From Ceratodon purpureus (lineage: Eukaryota > Streptophyta > Bryopsida > Pseudoditrichales > Ditrichaceae): 64,000 bases of DNA. The translations under genes were made by a program, and so were the position numbers. Where the stretch lies: contig CM026421.1 in assembly GCA_014871385.1 (NCBI GenBank), forward strand, positions 19,007,981 through 19,071,980. Direction: 5' to 3'. Every line of letters begins with the position of its first letter. Position 1 is the first letter of the stretch. The notes beneath the pieces were generated by a model. The model was not told the origin of the DNA. It did not search any database and saw nothing but the letters and a program-made list of their open reading frames with translations. Shown piece after piece: positions 52,578 to 64,000 of this stretch.

Positions 52578-53687
52578 TTAACCCCTAAAGGTTCAAGCCG
52601 TTTTTGGACAACTTAAATCAAAAACAGTGATTTTGGACAACCTTGTAGTTGTTGGAGTATGATTCTTATTGTTTTTTTTTTTTTTTGGTACTTCTAACCG
52701 TAACATCTTGAACCTAACTACCTGCACTAATACCATGTCAAATTTCAACCGTTGGATCTTTATCATTTGTGAGATTATAACGTTCAAAGTTCACTGTTTT
52801 TTTTTTTTGGGCCTTGCCCGAAAGACATACTCTAAATGGTGCCAAGGGAGACTTGATGATTGTTACCTCAAACATTTTGCTCATATTTTTTTCCATGTAG
52901 ATACCTAAGTTGAGCACCTCCATGGAAAATTTTACCTCTTGATTCCACTTTTACAACCTTCATGCAAATTTTTTTGTACTAGGTGGTCTAAAAGCTTCTT
53001 CTTTGTCAAACTAGAGGTGGTATTCAAGATCTACCATGAAATGAATTTTTTTTAAAAATCCCAACGGTGAGAATGTGCCTTCTGTGAATAGAAAATTTTG
53101 AGTGATTTTTTTTATAAAAATAACAAAATCTCAAAGTGTAAGAAATTTTAGAAGGAAAATGACATATATGTATTGCAAAAATGTCATGGGCAGCCAAGAA
53201 GGCTGGGAACCCTCTCTTTGTGGACCGGGTCCATAACTCACATGTTGTGAGAATCATGAATAGGGTGAGATGCCAGTCTTGAGAGCTCAACCGATGTTCT
53301 TGAAAACAGTGGGAGGAGCCAAGCTGTGTGTCAGAGGGAGCAGCCAAGCCCACTGCCTGTAATAACGGGGTCAGTCAAAGCCCTTCCAAAACCCCATGCC
53401 CTCACCGAAATCACCCTTCGTGCCCAAGCTCTTGCCCCTCAGAATGTGCTCACGCCCCATTGGTTCATCTCTCAGCCCGTGCTGCCGAGTTTGGGGTCGA
53501 AAACTAAAATGTGTCACAAAAAACTCTCATTTTTGAATTTGATGCTGAAATTTTTACCACACAAAATTAGTATGTCTATCCACATCTCCACAAAATTTCA
53601 GCATCATACGATCAAATTTGACCCTTCAACTGAACTGTCCAAAACAGCGGAGAGCCATTTTGGATTTCCAGAACCGTTAGGGGTTAA
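52578..53687. mobile_element. 1.1-kb non-autonomous DNA element with TTAA target duplications and CCCCTAA termini
   Basis: TTAA at 52578-52581 is followed by CCCCTAAAGGTTC. At the other end the reverse complement reads CCCCTAACGGTTC (53671-53683) followed by TTAA (53684-53687). The 13-bp inverted termini match at 12 positions. A subterminal TTTTGGACA lies near both ends in inverted orientation (about 52603 and 53638). TTAA duplication plus ends starting CCC is the signature of the piggyBac superfamily. No transposase frame is present inside. One internal part (53330-53520) is more GC-rich than the flanks. Other superfamilies occasionally use TTAA, so the assignment is tentative. Confidence 0.5.
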
Positions 53688-55724
53688 TACAATGCACATT
53701 GAATTAATAATGTTTTTGTTTATAACACTTTAATACTATCATTTTTCTCATTAAGAAGATCATCATTGTCTTTTATTGTTTTTCAATTATTTCCTTAAAC
53801 ACCTTATTTTCATCTTCTAGTTTTCTGTATTTGTCGCTCTTATGAAAAATGTATCCTCAAATTGAAGATTTTAAGTTTTCTCTTTATGTGAAAGCTTAAA
53901 ATCTTCAAACAAATCTATTCCTTCTAAAATAGTTTAAAAGCAATTTTTTATTTATTTTTTGCATTTTTGTTCATTCTAGATGATTTATTTTTATTTTTTA
54001 TAATAAAGAAATAGTGAAAATATATGACATTTGTAATTGTATATATCCAGTACATCTGTATGTGAATCAACAATTGCTTGAAGTAAAGATTAATAAAAAT
54101 AAAATTTACATTTTATCCAATATGTTATGAAATGGTATTGGATCAAAAATATTTTTTCCATCTATTTGTAGAAAATTGAGCAAGAAGATTTGCAATGCTT
54201 CAAAACGCAATGCAATATTTTTTGTCTTTGCAAATTTTGATTTTTTAAAATCAAATGATTGAAGATGAATTTTGATACTTTCACAACATTTTTTCACAAT
54301 AAGTCCAATAATACTCAATTCCATTTCAATCAAATCACCAACTAAAACAAATAAATTCTTCATTGTAAATTGGGTGATTATTATTGTAAGTTTACTTTCA
54401 ACAACAATGATTTCTCTCACATTTCAATTTTGTCTCTTTAAAAAAACCTTCAAAAGACTGCATAAATATTGAAACATAAATGAATTCAGCGCCATTGCTC
54501 CTAAAGTTATATTTTAAAAAATAATCTTATAAAATCATGTATTTAATATCCTCTGTACCTATGAAATTGCCAATAAGACCTTTCAAATTCACCCTTTTCC
54601 TTAGTGTGTTAAATTCCACCATTATTATCATTTGATGAAAAGTAAAAATAAAACAAATATATGCTCATTTTTTGAATCAATGATTAAAGAAAGATGTATT
54701 TTTTTTCTTGAAAAAACTACTCCATTCCATTCACAAGGTAACAAGTGATTTGACTATGTGCAAATGGTATTAGATTGGGCCTTTAGACTTCGTCCTTGTG
54801 GATTTACTCTATGACCGACCAAAGACTTCAATCCATACATTTTAGTACACCTTTTTTAATCGAAACTAGTAACTTTCACCACAAAATTACTCTGAAATTT
54901 TCATGGTCAACCGTTTAACTAAATCACAACATGAAGTTAAGCTTAGAATTCAAAATCAATAATCCCTGTTATTGAATTTTTCCATTCTTCTCAACAAGCC
55001 TTTTGTGGCGTTATTCGGTGCTCAAGACTCTTTCCAGGTTTCATGTAGAATTCTCTCACGAGGAAAAACCCGCCACGGCAAGAAACTCGGGCAACATGAG
55101 ATTCCGCGGTCAACCAAAAAAGAACGGGCATTACGCTAAAAAACGCTTCCCGTCAAGGCTCCTAGACAAGGACATCGCCCTTTGGCTCAAGACGAGCTTC
55201 GCCCCACCCTACACCCCCATCATCCTCCCAGCCCATGAGCCCCTCCAAGCAGGGGCTCTTCCTTTACATAAAACACTAGGTTCCACTCCAAACCACACTA
55301 CATTCTCTCACCACCTACACACCAAATCCCAGCATTCCGAATCCCCGCTGGAGATGCCCCCCGCTAAACCCCCAACCCCCAAAACATAAAAGCCCACAGA
55401 CGACGCTGCAAAACCACCCACGTCGCCCCAGGAAGCGTTCCATGCACACTCCACCCCCTCCCGCCCGCCCCCCGCCGTCCGATCCCCCCATCCAACGACC
55501 CACCTCCACCCCTCTCCCAAGCTTCCCAAACCGAGCTCCAATCCCACCCGTCCATCTCTCCCATCCAACGGCCCAGCGCCTCCACCATCCGCGACCGCGT
55601 TGTCCCTTTCAAGGCGAAGGAATGGATATGGCCTCCCAAGGCCACGCCTTTGGCACAGCGTTTTGCAGTATTCGGGAAATTCTGATCGGAGTTTTTGGAG
55701 ATTGCATTTCTGGAGGTTGGAGAA
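53688..55724. other. AT-rich spacer and ENH1 promoter
   Basis: From 53700 to about 54980 the sequence is AT-rich and without genes. A segment near 54560-54620 weakly resembles part of the transposase relic. From about 55180 to 55620 the plus strand is strongly C-rich and CT-rich, with two CCATCCAACG(A/G)CCCA units at about 55490 and 55562. This is probably the promoter and leader of the ENH1-like gene. Confidence 0.4.
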
Positions 55725-58475
55725 ATGGCCACTGCAAGCATTTCTGCCTCCAAGGCTGTTGCCTTCTCTGCTCAGGCTGGGCCTGCCCAGGTGACCCGAG
55801 TGGAGTCCCAGAGGAGCTCTGTCACGTTCCGGAAGCCTGCAGCATTGTCATCTGGGGAGGTAGGATCATGCGAATTTTACATGTGATGTGTAGTGAGTTT
55901 GGGATTAGATGGTGTTAGTTTTTTTGAGTGAGTAGTTTGAGGTTTTGGATGTTGAGTGATGTGAGGTGTGAGTTGATGAAGGTGTGGATTGGGTGCTGGT
56001 TTTTTTGTTTGGTTGGTGTGGGTTTGGTGGTGTTTGAGGGTTGAGGTTGTGAGGGTGAATGTGGTTTTTGTTGAGGATTTTGTGTTTGATTTTTGTTTTT
56101 TGCTGCAGGTGCTCGGATTGGGGGTGTCTGGTTCTCTCAGTAACAAAAATGAGCTGCGAAGTGTTCGTGCTTCTGCTAGTGCTAAGCAAGCACCCCGGCT
56201 TCGATTGGAGGTTTTTTTTCGAATTTTTTTCTTGAGCTCTCAGTGTGATGGGTCCTCGTACTCTGAAGAGTCTGATTAATGCTCTATCGCTTCTATTTAT
56301 TTTTCTTCTGTGAGCTGCTTCTTTTTGAAGAGTCTTGGTGAATTTGTGGCATATCGTTAGTGATTCATTGTGTGTTTTTCCACGGCTACATTATGTTGGG
56401 TCACAATGTGTGCGTTAATGTATAATTCAGAATTTGTCTCGAATTTTGAATCCGAAAATGGCCAATTAAGGGTAGTTCTTTTTTCAGGTGACTGCCAAAA
56501 CTGCTGGAGCCGCGAAGCAATACGAAACAGAAGTTGACAAGCCTCTGGGTCTCACCCTTGGCCAGAACCCCGGAGGTCGTGTTATTATCACGGTAATGTG
56601 CAATCTGGATCTGCAACTGACTGGCATTTCAAATATTGTCTTGCTGTTCGGTAATGGGTTGCTTTAGGGGATTTTTGCGATACTTTTACATGCTACAGTG
56701 TAGATTAGAATGGCAAGACACGTATTCAATGCCATTTCATTATTTTGAATTTTTGCATGTATTTGTCTGGAGGCATTTGGGAGGTATAGAACGATTAAAG
56801 CCAACACAGAATGCAGCAGTTTCTGCCATTTTAATGACTAACGGTGGTGGTAGAATTCTATTATTACATTGTTTATTATTACATTGTTCACATAGTTTGA
56901 AACATTTTGGCTTTGTATGTCTTTCAGCAAGTTGATGCTCGAGGAAATGCTTCTAAAGCTGGTTTGAAGGTCGGAGACCAAGTTATCTACACGAGCAGCT
57001 TCTTCGGTGATGAGCTCTGGCCGGCTGATAAACTTGGTTTCACCAAGACTGCCATCAACGCCAAACCAGACTCTGTCTACTTTGTTGTCGCCAGGTAAAG
57101 CTCAAAACGCTCTAATTTCCTTGATACAAATCCGAATTATATCGAATGTCTGTCCCTTACATTCTCACAATTGGGGTATTTTCACTTAATGTTTGAAGTT
57201 GGTGAACTAGACATCTGTTTAGGAGGAATTAAATATGTACTACGTTTGTGGATAGAAATGAAGTTGGTGACTGGATGATCCCGTAAAGTTCACATAAGGC
57301 AATTGGGTTGGTCCATGGGCTTCTCTTACCGATATACAAATATTGGAGCATATCGTAATCTTATTCCTTGCCGGCTTGAACACCGTTGGATTTTCAGTGT
57401 GGAATTTATTCTTTGGTAGTTACGTTCTGTAAGGTTTCAGTGATATGAAAGGGAGGCTATGGCACTGTTTTTGTTTCTGTAAATTGTACGAGGAGTGCTT
57501 CTCTTCTTGGTCAGAGCTGACCTTGCTGAGATTTAGTGGTATCACTAGTCTAGAGTCATCTCCTGTCTTGAGTGGAAACCATGTAGCCGTTTGTGACTGA
57601 CTCTGTTTGTTTCCGTTAATGCAGAGGTGCAGATGTGGAAGTGAAGAGGCTTCCTAAAAGGCCAGCACCTCCTCGCTTCGGAAGAAAATTAACTGACGCT
57701 CAAAAGGTGGGGCGGTCAGCCATTTGATAGAACATACAGTCAATGCTCTTGTAGACACGGTGATTGAAATACTTATCTTAAGGCAATAAACGAAGATCGA
57801 CTAACTCGCTTGTGAATCTGACACAGGCCCGAGCGACGCATGTGTGCCTTGACTGCGGTTACATCTACACTCTCTCCAAGTCATTCGACGAGCAGGTAAT
57901 ACCACCTTAATTGTGTTTTTTATTTGGTTCCAACTCTTAAATAACCTTTCTGCTAGACGCAGGACGAACAATATGTCGAGAAGTTGACCATGATTCCCTT
58001 AGCTGATTCTGTAACTTGCACATCCAACATGTTACTATAATAGAAAATTTCGAGTTCAATTCGGGAGGATTATGGACAGCTCATGGTTTGGGGTCAACCA
58101 AGCCCTCTCAAAAGATTCCACTGTTGTAAATCTTGTGCTCACATTTGTACAACAACCGCTACTGAACCAAAAATCCGTTACCACGAGCAAAGTAGTGAAG
58201 CGATTTAATAATGAAAGTGGTTTTTGTTATTTTTTCAATTTCTGTAAATAAATGCGGCATTCCGAATCTTCTCTTTCTGATTATGTGCTGTTTTTTCGCT
58301 GCAGCCGGAGGGTTTTCAATGTCCTCAATGCCAGGCCCCGAAGAAGAGATTCGCTGGCTACGACCCAGAAACAGGGAACATCATTGGAGGGCAGAAAACT
58401 CCCATTCCAGTGATCATTGGAGTTGTTTTTGGAGCCGCAGCAATTGGTGCTTTCCTCTTCCTTGGCTTGCAATAG
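55725..58475 (+). CDS. ENH1: ENH1-like chloroplast PDZ-rubredoxin membrane protein
   Basis: My seven-exon model is 55725-55859, 56109-56210, 56488-56592, 56928-57094, 57625-57706, 57827-57895 and 58305-58475, all GT-AG, giving 276 aa. Residues 1 to about 75 are Ser/Ala-rich with few acidic residues, as in a chloroplast transit peptide. A PDZ-like domain spans about 80-175 (KPLGLTLGQNPGGRVIIT, then NASKAGLKVGDQVIY). A rubredoxin domain follows with CLDC (204/207) and CPQC (226/229) as iron ligands. A C-terminal membrane span (IPVIIGVVFGAAAIGAFLFL, about 254-275) ends the protein. This order is that of Arabidopsis ENH1 (At5g17170), a thylakoid protein linked genetically to salt tolerance and redox control. 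The donor of exon 2 (GAG|GTTTTT) is weak. Confidence 0.92.
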
Positions 58476-60811
58476 AATATGATATTTGTCGAAAATCAGA
58501 ATTTGGACCCATAGCATAGATCAACTTCTTTCATTACTAACCTTCGGAACTCGAAACCCAGAGCAAAGAAAAATGTAGAAATCTGTATCTTATTATAAAT
58601 GTAATAGAGTGGCTCACTTTTTATTCTTCAAGAACCAGGTCTTTGACCCATCTGTGATGTTCTTGTTAATTTTTGTTCTCTTGTGAACCTCCTGTAAGAA
58701 GCAAAGGACGTCACCGATCTTAAAGTCAGATTTCTGATCGTTGTCATGTTAACAAGCGCAGAATGCGTCGATTGCTAACAAAAATTCAGAATAAACATGG
58801 ATGACACATAACTTGCAGAGACTGATACAATGATAATAGTTAAGGCAAACTTGAATCTCCGTCCTTTCGCCCACCTTTCACCTCATCTTTCAATCCTCTC
58901 TGCCCTTCCTTGTTTGCCCGGCTCTGTTCTGAGTAATGTGGACCACACCCAGCCGGTACGCTTGCAATTAAATTAATCTTCTCCATGTCAAAACGGAAAC
59001 AAAAAAAAAAGAAACAATCACGTCGGCCGCTGGAATTTTGAACAGTTGCAAATTGTGTAACCTACGGGATCATGTGCATGCCGCTTCCCAACTTGCACTG
59101 AATGCAAGACGTTCAGTAGCTGAAACTGAGACTTCAGTTCGGCTTTGCCCAATCACGTTGGTGGGTTTGAAGAAGAATACTTGATTGACAATGCAGGGCA
59201 AAGCTCTTAGAATTAGTAACGAAGTTATCAGCCACGTCCTGATTCTCGGCGGCCGCTATGGTGAGCAGAACATACAACTTGCTCAAATTCTTTAGCCACA
59301 AAGGAGGGATTAGACCGCGTTACCATGTTGTCATGCTGCTGTGGGCCAGGTCAAACCGAAACACGTGGGTCGGTTGAACGACCGCTTGCAGTTGCTCCCG
59401 GTGCTGCTCTCGAAAAGATACTGTACGTAGTTACATTGCTGAGTGCTCATCGAGTCATCAACTCACATGTCGCGCGCACACTTTCGAATTGAACGTGACC
59501 CCTTACATGTGATCACGGTACATTAGTCATCGTGGAGACAACCGTGTTGTGCACGAAATATATGCTTGAATGTGCTCGAGTAGCGAGATACTGGAAAAAC
59601 ATCCTTCTAGCATCAGTGCGAATCTAAAATGGAAATGATATAACAATGCACAAGAAAACCACCGTGACAAAGAAGCCACTGGAACCACAATATCGGTTAC
59701 TCGTCATGCCTGCCGCTTTGAGCTGCATTTTGTATGTGTACCCCACCATCGATCCCCGAAGTTCTTGAAGAAGCGCCCGCATCAATGTTGATGAACAGTT
59801 GATGATTCTGGAATCTTCTCCGGGGTGATATGGACAGTACGATGAAGTCCTATGTACGTTGCAACGTTCGCCACTTGCAGACGACATCTTGGGGACCTGC
59901 GTCTTGGCCCGCTCGGCCGGCCCAGGTTGGCGGGGCCGGCCATAGTTCTAACCTCTCAGCAACACCAGGAGTTGTCTCGTTGGAGGACGGTACCAGGCTT
60001 CCATGATGTCACTTATCACGGTATTTCTGTTGCTGGAGAAAGTTCAGAAAAAAAAAAACAGAGAAGGGTCACGGGTGTGTTGAGCCCCCTCTTCGAATGC
60101 AATCACACGAGAATCGCACCTGAAAGATCTCGAAGATCCCCGCAGGTATAGAAGTAACCACCGCCATGCTTTTTGATTTCCTCTCATTTCTTTCATGTAT
60201 ATGTTGCGGTTGTCATCCTGTTAAGTTTGCGAATGAAGGTGTACTTGTCAAAGCAAAGACAAAAGCAGTTTCAATGCTCAAATTCAACGAGTCTGCTCTT
60301 GCTAGAACACTTTCAACAGCCTCTGAATTGCACGGGGAGATGTAGCAGGAAGATCGTTATATTTGGAAAAAAAGACTGCCAGCATCTAACAAGTGCTGGA
60401 GCTGGGCATGTTACAGAAACGGTTCTAAATCTAAAAAAATGACAATCAAGTCTCAGCAATCAAATTCATCTTTCAACTACCTGATAAAAAAATCTCCTAC
60501 ATAAAATACTGAGCCAATCCGAATGAGATTGATCCCTGTGACGAACCTTAGGGTTCAAATCAGTATGTCGACGTTGCCACACAAGTAAGCTCCTACCTAA
60601 TCGACCATTCAATGAGTTCTTAACCTGCAAATGGAAGCCGAAATCCCAGCTTATGTGTCCCAGAAATAAAGCAACGTCGCCAAGTTCGTATGATCTATGA
60701 AGAAGAAAGTCTTTTGCGCTGTCTTCCAATTTGCTTGATGCTTCAAAGGGTCGGCGCTTTTACAGCAGCAGCTCTTACTCCTCGATGCACCTCTCGGAGG
60801 CTACGGTGGAG
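58476..60811. other. Convergent intergenic region between ENH1 and glucanase
   Basis: ENH1 3' untranslated sequence lies at the start and the glucanase 3' region at the end. Short frames here on both strands show no known domain. Nothing else was recognised. Confidence 0.4.
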
Positions 60812-62752
60812 CTAATGCGGGAAGACGCAAGCTCCAAAACCTGAGCAGAACAAAATTGGCCCATAAATTGTCAGAAAAAGGGAAATCCACAACACATCAA
60901 ACTCTGAAAACAAATGCACTCAAATCTGCAAATGGAGAATCAATCATGAGCTCAATTGCATATGTTTACAGAAAGAACAAAGTGGTCAGGTCCCTTACTT
61001 GGATCAGTGGAGGTCAAAACGCCAGCGCCATCGAAGGAGCAGCTTCCACCAGCACCCTTGTAATTCTGCCAATAATTGTTCAGTGCCCAGGAAGCATGTC
61101 CGGCAACGGTGTTCGGGACATAGCAGCTCTGGCCAGACTGAATGGCCGCGCAGAACTCCGCGTTGACGCCGCAAGCGAAATTCAGAGCATTCTCCAGAGT
61201 GGTTGGATCGGCAGCTGCATTGCTAACACACCATGTTCCGGAGCCGGCACTCAGCGGTGGAGTTGCAAGAATTGGCGACTCAACAGTGGGACTGTACTCG
61301 GACGCAGCCGTCTTTCCGGTGAGGTCGATGGCGTAAACTGGCGATAGGTTAGGATACAGAAGACCCCAGTTGCGCTCGGAGGCTGCGCCGGGTTTCTGAT
61401 TCTCGTTGAAAAGAGCAAAAATGTAGGTCGGGATGACGACGCCGGGCTTTGCTGGAGTGCCCACCTGCGATGTGGACATAATTTTACTCACTAACCGCCG
61501 ATTGTAAGTGGCAGCGTTGTCGATGGTAGCGCCTGGTTGATTGGCGTCGCCGGCCGAGGGCCATCCAGTCTCCCCAACGGAGAGGCGCAACCCTGCGAAC
61601 CCGAGGCGCGCCGCAGCGGCATTGACTGCGTCGAGCTGAGCGTCCATGAGATTTGTGTAAACGAGCCCGCCGTCCACGACGTCCGTTGTGGCCGTGCTCG
61701 CGAACATGGCGTAGGCGAGGCTGATGTCAGTGTTGGTCGTGTATGTCAGGAAGGGATACACATTCACGAACAAGTAGGAGCTCGTTGTGGTGAGGAACGA
61801 GAGCAGCGGTTGCATGACGGTCGTGGCAATGTCTGCGCGGAATGTCCCGGTGGAAGGCGGAAAGGAAGTTGCTAAGACGTCGAGCGCCACGGCGGTGGAG
61901 ACCTTAATCTGCCCCGACCACCCGCGGGTGACGAGAGAAGCTTGAAGGTTTTGCACCGCGGGAACTAGAGACGCCCACGTCGATTGAAACGCAGTGCCGG
62001 TGAAGATTTCGTTTCCGACCAGGATGACCACGATGTTTGTTGCAGGGTAATAGGGTGCAATGTTCTGTTGAATCCACGAGTCTCCTGCCGCCGGGCTTGC
62101 ACCCACCGCAACAATTTCTTCGTTGGGGACCGTTACCACGACCTCCATGCCGCTGTTGGCGAGCGCCGTGAGGATGCCTGCATTTGGGTTGAATAATTTC
62201 ACTCTCCCAGCTTGCATCGCCTTGATTGCTGCCACCGCCGCCGTAGGGCTGGGAAGGTTGTCGCCGAGAGTTCCGTAGTTGATGCCCACGGCGTGATCCA
62301 GCTGACCATATGATCCTGCCAAAACAAACAAACGGCAAACGAAATGAGCTCATAATAATTTAAATCAATTCGTCAAGAGAATTCTGCAAGCAAATCATAG
62401 TCAACAATGCTCTGTCGTTTACACTCGCCCATCTTCGCAAATTGAACACTTCTCTACACAATTTGAGCAGCAAAATCAAATTCACAAAATCACACTGACT
62501 TATCTCACTGAACACTGGCAAGTGATTCTACTTCAAAAGAGCTCACCGGTCCTTTAATCAATTTCAGAAGAACTGAAATTATTTGTGGAGCTGAGAAGCT
62601 TTCAATAGATTAAGCATTCACAAAGTAGGAAGGTTGTGTGTGTGTAACATACCATCTGCCTGGCATTGTCGAACAACCGGCGTGAGGGAGAGACAGAGTA
62701 GCATCGCGAGCGACATCCATGATTCGAGAAACATCCTCTTCGCGAGGCCCAT
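60812..62752 (-). CDS. Glucan endo-1,3-beta-glucosidase, GH17 with C-terminal X8 (CBM43) domain
   Basis: The enzyme hydrolyses internal beta-1,3 links of callose in the wall and at plasmodesmata. Three exons, 62752-62653, 62315-60999 and 60840-60812, give 481 aa. A signal peptide covers about residues 1-33 (SLAMLLCLSLTPVV). The GH17 domain runs from VGINYGTLGDNLPSP. The proton donor Glu lies in LVGNEIFTG (about 136) and the nucleophile Glu in SVGETGWPSAG (about 282). NWGLLYPN and PVYAIDL close the domain. The X8 domain begins at GTWCV (about 395) and has six Cys. The last Cys is supplied by the tiny third exon (FGACVFPH), which I placed because the family needs the closing FGxC motif. Without this splice the frame would run into intron and lose it. 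No clear GPI signal follows. An alternative in-frame ATG lies at 62758. Confidence 0.93.
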
Positions 62753-64000
62753 GTTCATATTTCTGCTGATCTCCTTCACCTTGCTGTTCGATTATTTCCT
62801 TTCGCAATTCCGGAGTTGAATGCTATTTCCTTTTCCCTGCCGGAGCGAGCTGGGTTCTTAAAATTTGTTGGAACAAGGATGCGTTTTCCAGTAATTTGTA
62901 GTATTCATATACTTTCTCAAATTCGTCCACCCGACCAGCTGCTTCAGCGCCAGAGCAGATACACGAAAATTAAAGTTCGCTAGTCGAGCCAGTCTACTCG
63001 CACTTCGGCGAAGTTCAAGAACTTCAGCTGGCCGCCGTCAGCACAAATGACCAAAAATCGTCACAGAGACAAGTTCGCAAATTTGCTTCCCAAACGGGAA
63101 CACGAAAACGACTTTGGTGCTGCGCCACTCTCAACAGACGCAATAAAAATTGCGGAATCTCACTAATTGGAGACTACAGGCCAATGTTAAGAGCTTGACA
63201 GTTGACAGCCGAGAGCTCAATCCAAGAAACCTCAACTCACTCAGCAAATAACGACTAGCTGGCGCCAGTTCACCGAACCCAAATAATGGCCTAACGACAA
63301 CCCAATAGATTACAACGTAATCAAACCTCAAAAAATCTCCACAATGACGCGATCAACCAACTTGGGACCAAATGAGTGCACTTGCAATCAACAAGCGCAG
63401 ACTCAACTAAACGACCTCTCAAAGCAACTTGAGCAAAATGCTGTGACCTCTGCAACCACACTCCACAAAACTTCAGACTCAGATAATCCTTCAAGCTTTC
63501 GTACTGAGCTGCAGCTCTTAGGACTCGAGAGAGTCAGAAGCGGCTGCAAGTGGAGCAATGAGCACTCGAAGCGACGGCCGACGTCTTTATATTACAAAAT
63601 CCAAGGCCGGCGTCGATCGCCTCCTGATCCGCGTTACATCGAAACTTCAGGCACTTGATCATCCCCTTGTTACCAAACACCGGGGAGAATGTTGGCAGGC
63701 TGCAGAAAAAGCTGCGTCTCACCTGAAACTAAAAAGAGTAAACAAATTGGCAACAATTTGCACTCACGACGCAGTCAACCCCGTCCGTGATTTCGGAACT
63801 GGTCATCCTCCCAACCAGCTACCTTTCAGCTCACAAACTTTCGGAACAGATCAAACTTCTCACGATCACTCTCTCAGTTGCTCTCGTCCTGGAAGAATAT
63901 TCTTATTAAAAACACGACAACAACAACTGCAGTTACGATCAAATCAAGTCGCGTCTGGACGCTTCTTTCGAGGTAGATCGATCAACTGATCATCGATCAT
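62753..64000. other. Glucanase upstream region to window end
   Basis: This is the probable promoter and 5' untranslated region of the glucanase. Several short open frames occur (for example plus-strand 63344-63658 and 63558-63989), but none shows a recognisable domain. Confidence 0.4.

Noticed and set aside
55308..55753. Gly-rich minus-strand frames upstream of ENH1
   Set aside because: They are translations of the C-rich plus-strand leader; low complexity with no domain.
59624..59887. Minus-strand frame of 87 codons
   Set aside because: No domain, no splice context and no similarity that I recognise; probably chance.

Overview
The window looks like nuclear DNA of a land plant, most likely a moss. 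Reasons: spliced genes with GT-AG introns, a plant-specific gene set (cinnamate 4-hydroxylase, a chloroplast PDZ-rubredoxin protein, a plant pectate lyase, a GH17-X8 glucanase), CCCTAAA telomere-type motifs, and a transposase relic resembling families I remember from moss genomes. The species is not provable from the sequence alone. All exon structures below were assembled by eye from open frames, splice sites, intron phase and homology. They carry no transcript support.

Layout. 1-4.1 kb: the tail of a Ty3/gypsy-type polyprotein, a tRNA-like B box, short tandem repeats and three small unidentified ORFs. 4.5-17.4 kb, minus strand: two head-to-tail paralogous multi-exon genes (A, 4472-9871; B, 12523-17366). 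Each joins a BED-like C2HC zinc finger to a large novel middle region and a C-terminal Ulp1/SENP-type (C48) cysteine protease domain. They are separated by an AT-rich array of about 183-bp monomers. Each copy carries one in-frame TAG. In B that TAG lies inside a 15-nt GT...AG remnant of an intron that A still has. 17.4-22.7 kb: AT-rich spacer with two short telomere-type motifs.

22.7-47.6 kb: conserved housekeeping and metabolic genes: SEC23 (+), BCCIP/BCP1 (+), a triose-phosphate-translocator family nucleotide-sugar/sugar-phosphate transporter (+), pectate lyase (+) and the cytochrome P450 CYP73/C4H (-). 47.6-55.7 kb: gene-poor, very AT-rich, with a decayed transposase gene, a 1.67-kb-spaced direct repeat and a 1.1-kb element with TTAA-flanked inverted ends. 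55.7-62.8 kb: an ENH1-like chloroplast PDZ-rubredoxin gene (+) and a GH17 beta-1,3-glucanase with X8 domain (-).

The annotated genes do not form a pathway. SEC23 serves COPII vesicle budding and could deliver the two secreted wall enzymes. C4H starts phenylpropanoid metabolism at the ER. The transporter is expected in an endomembrane or plastid envelope. The feature most likely to be new is the zinc-finger/Ulp1 gene pair with its satellite spacer.
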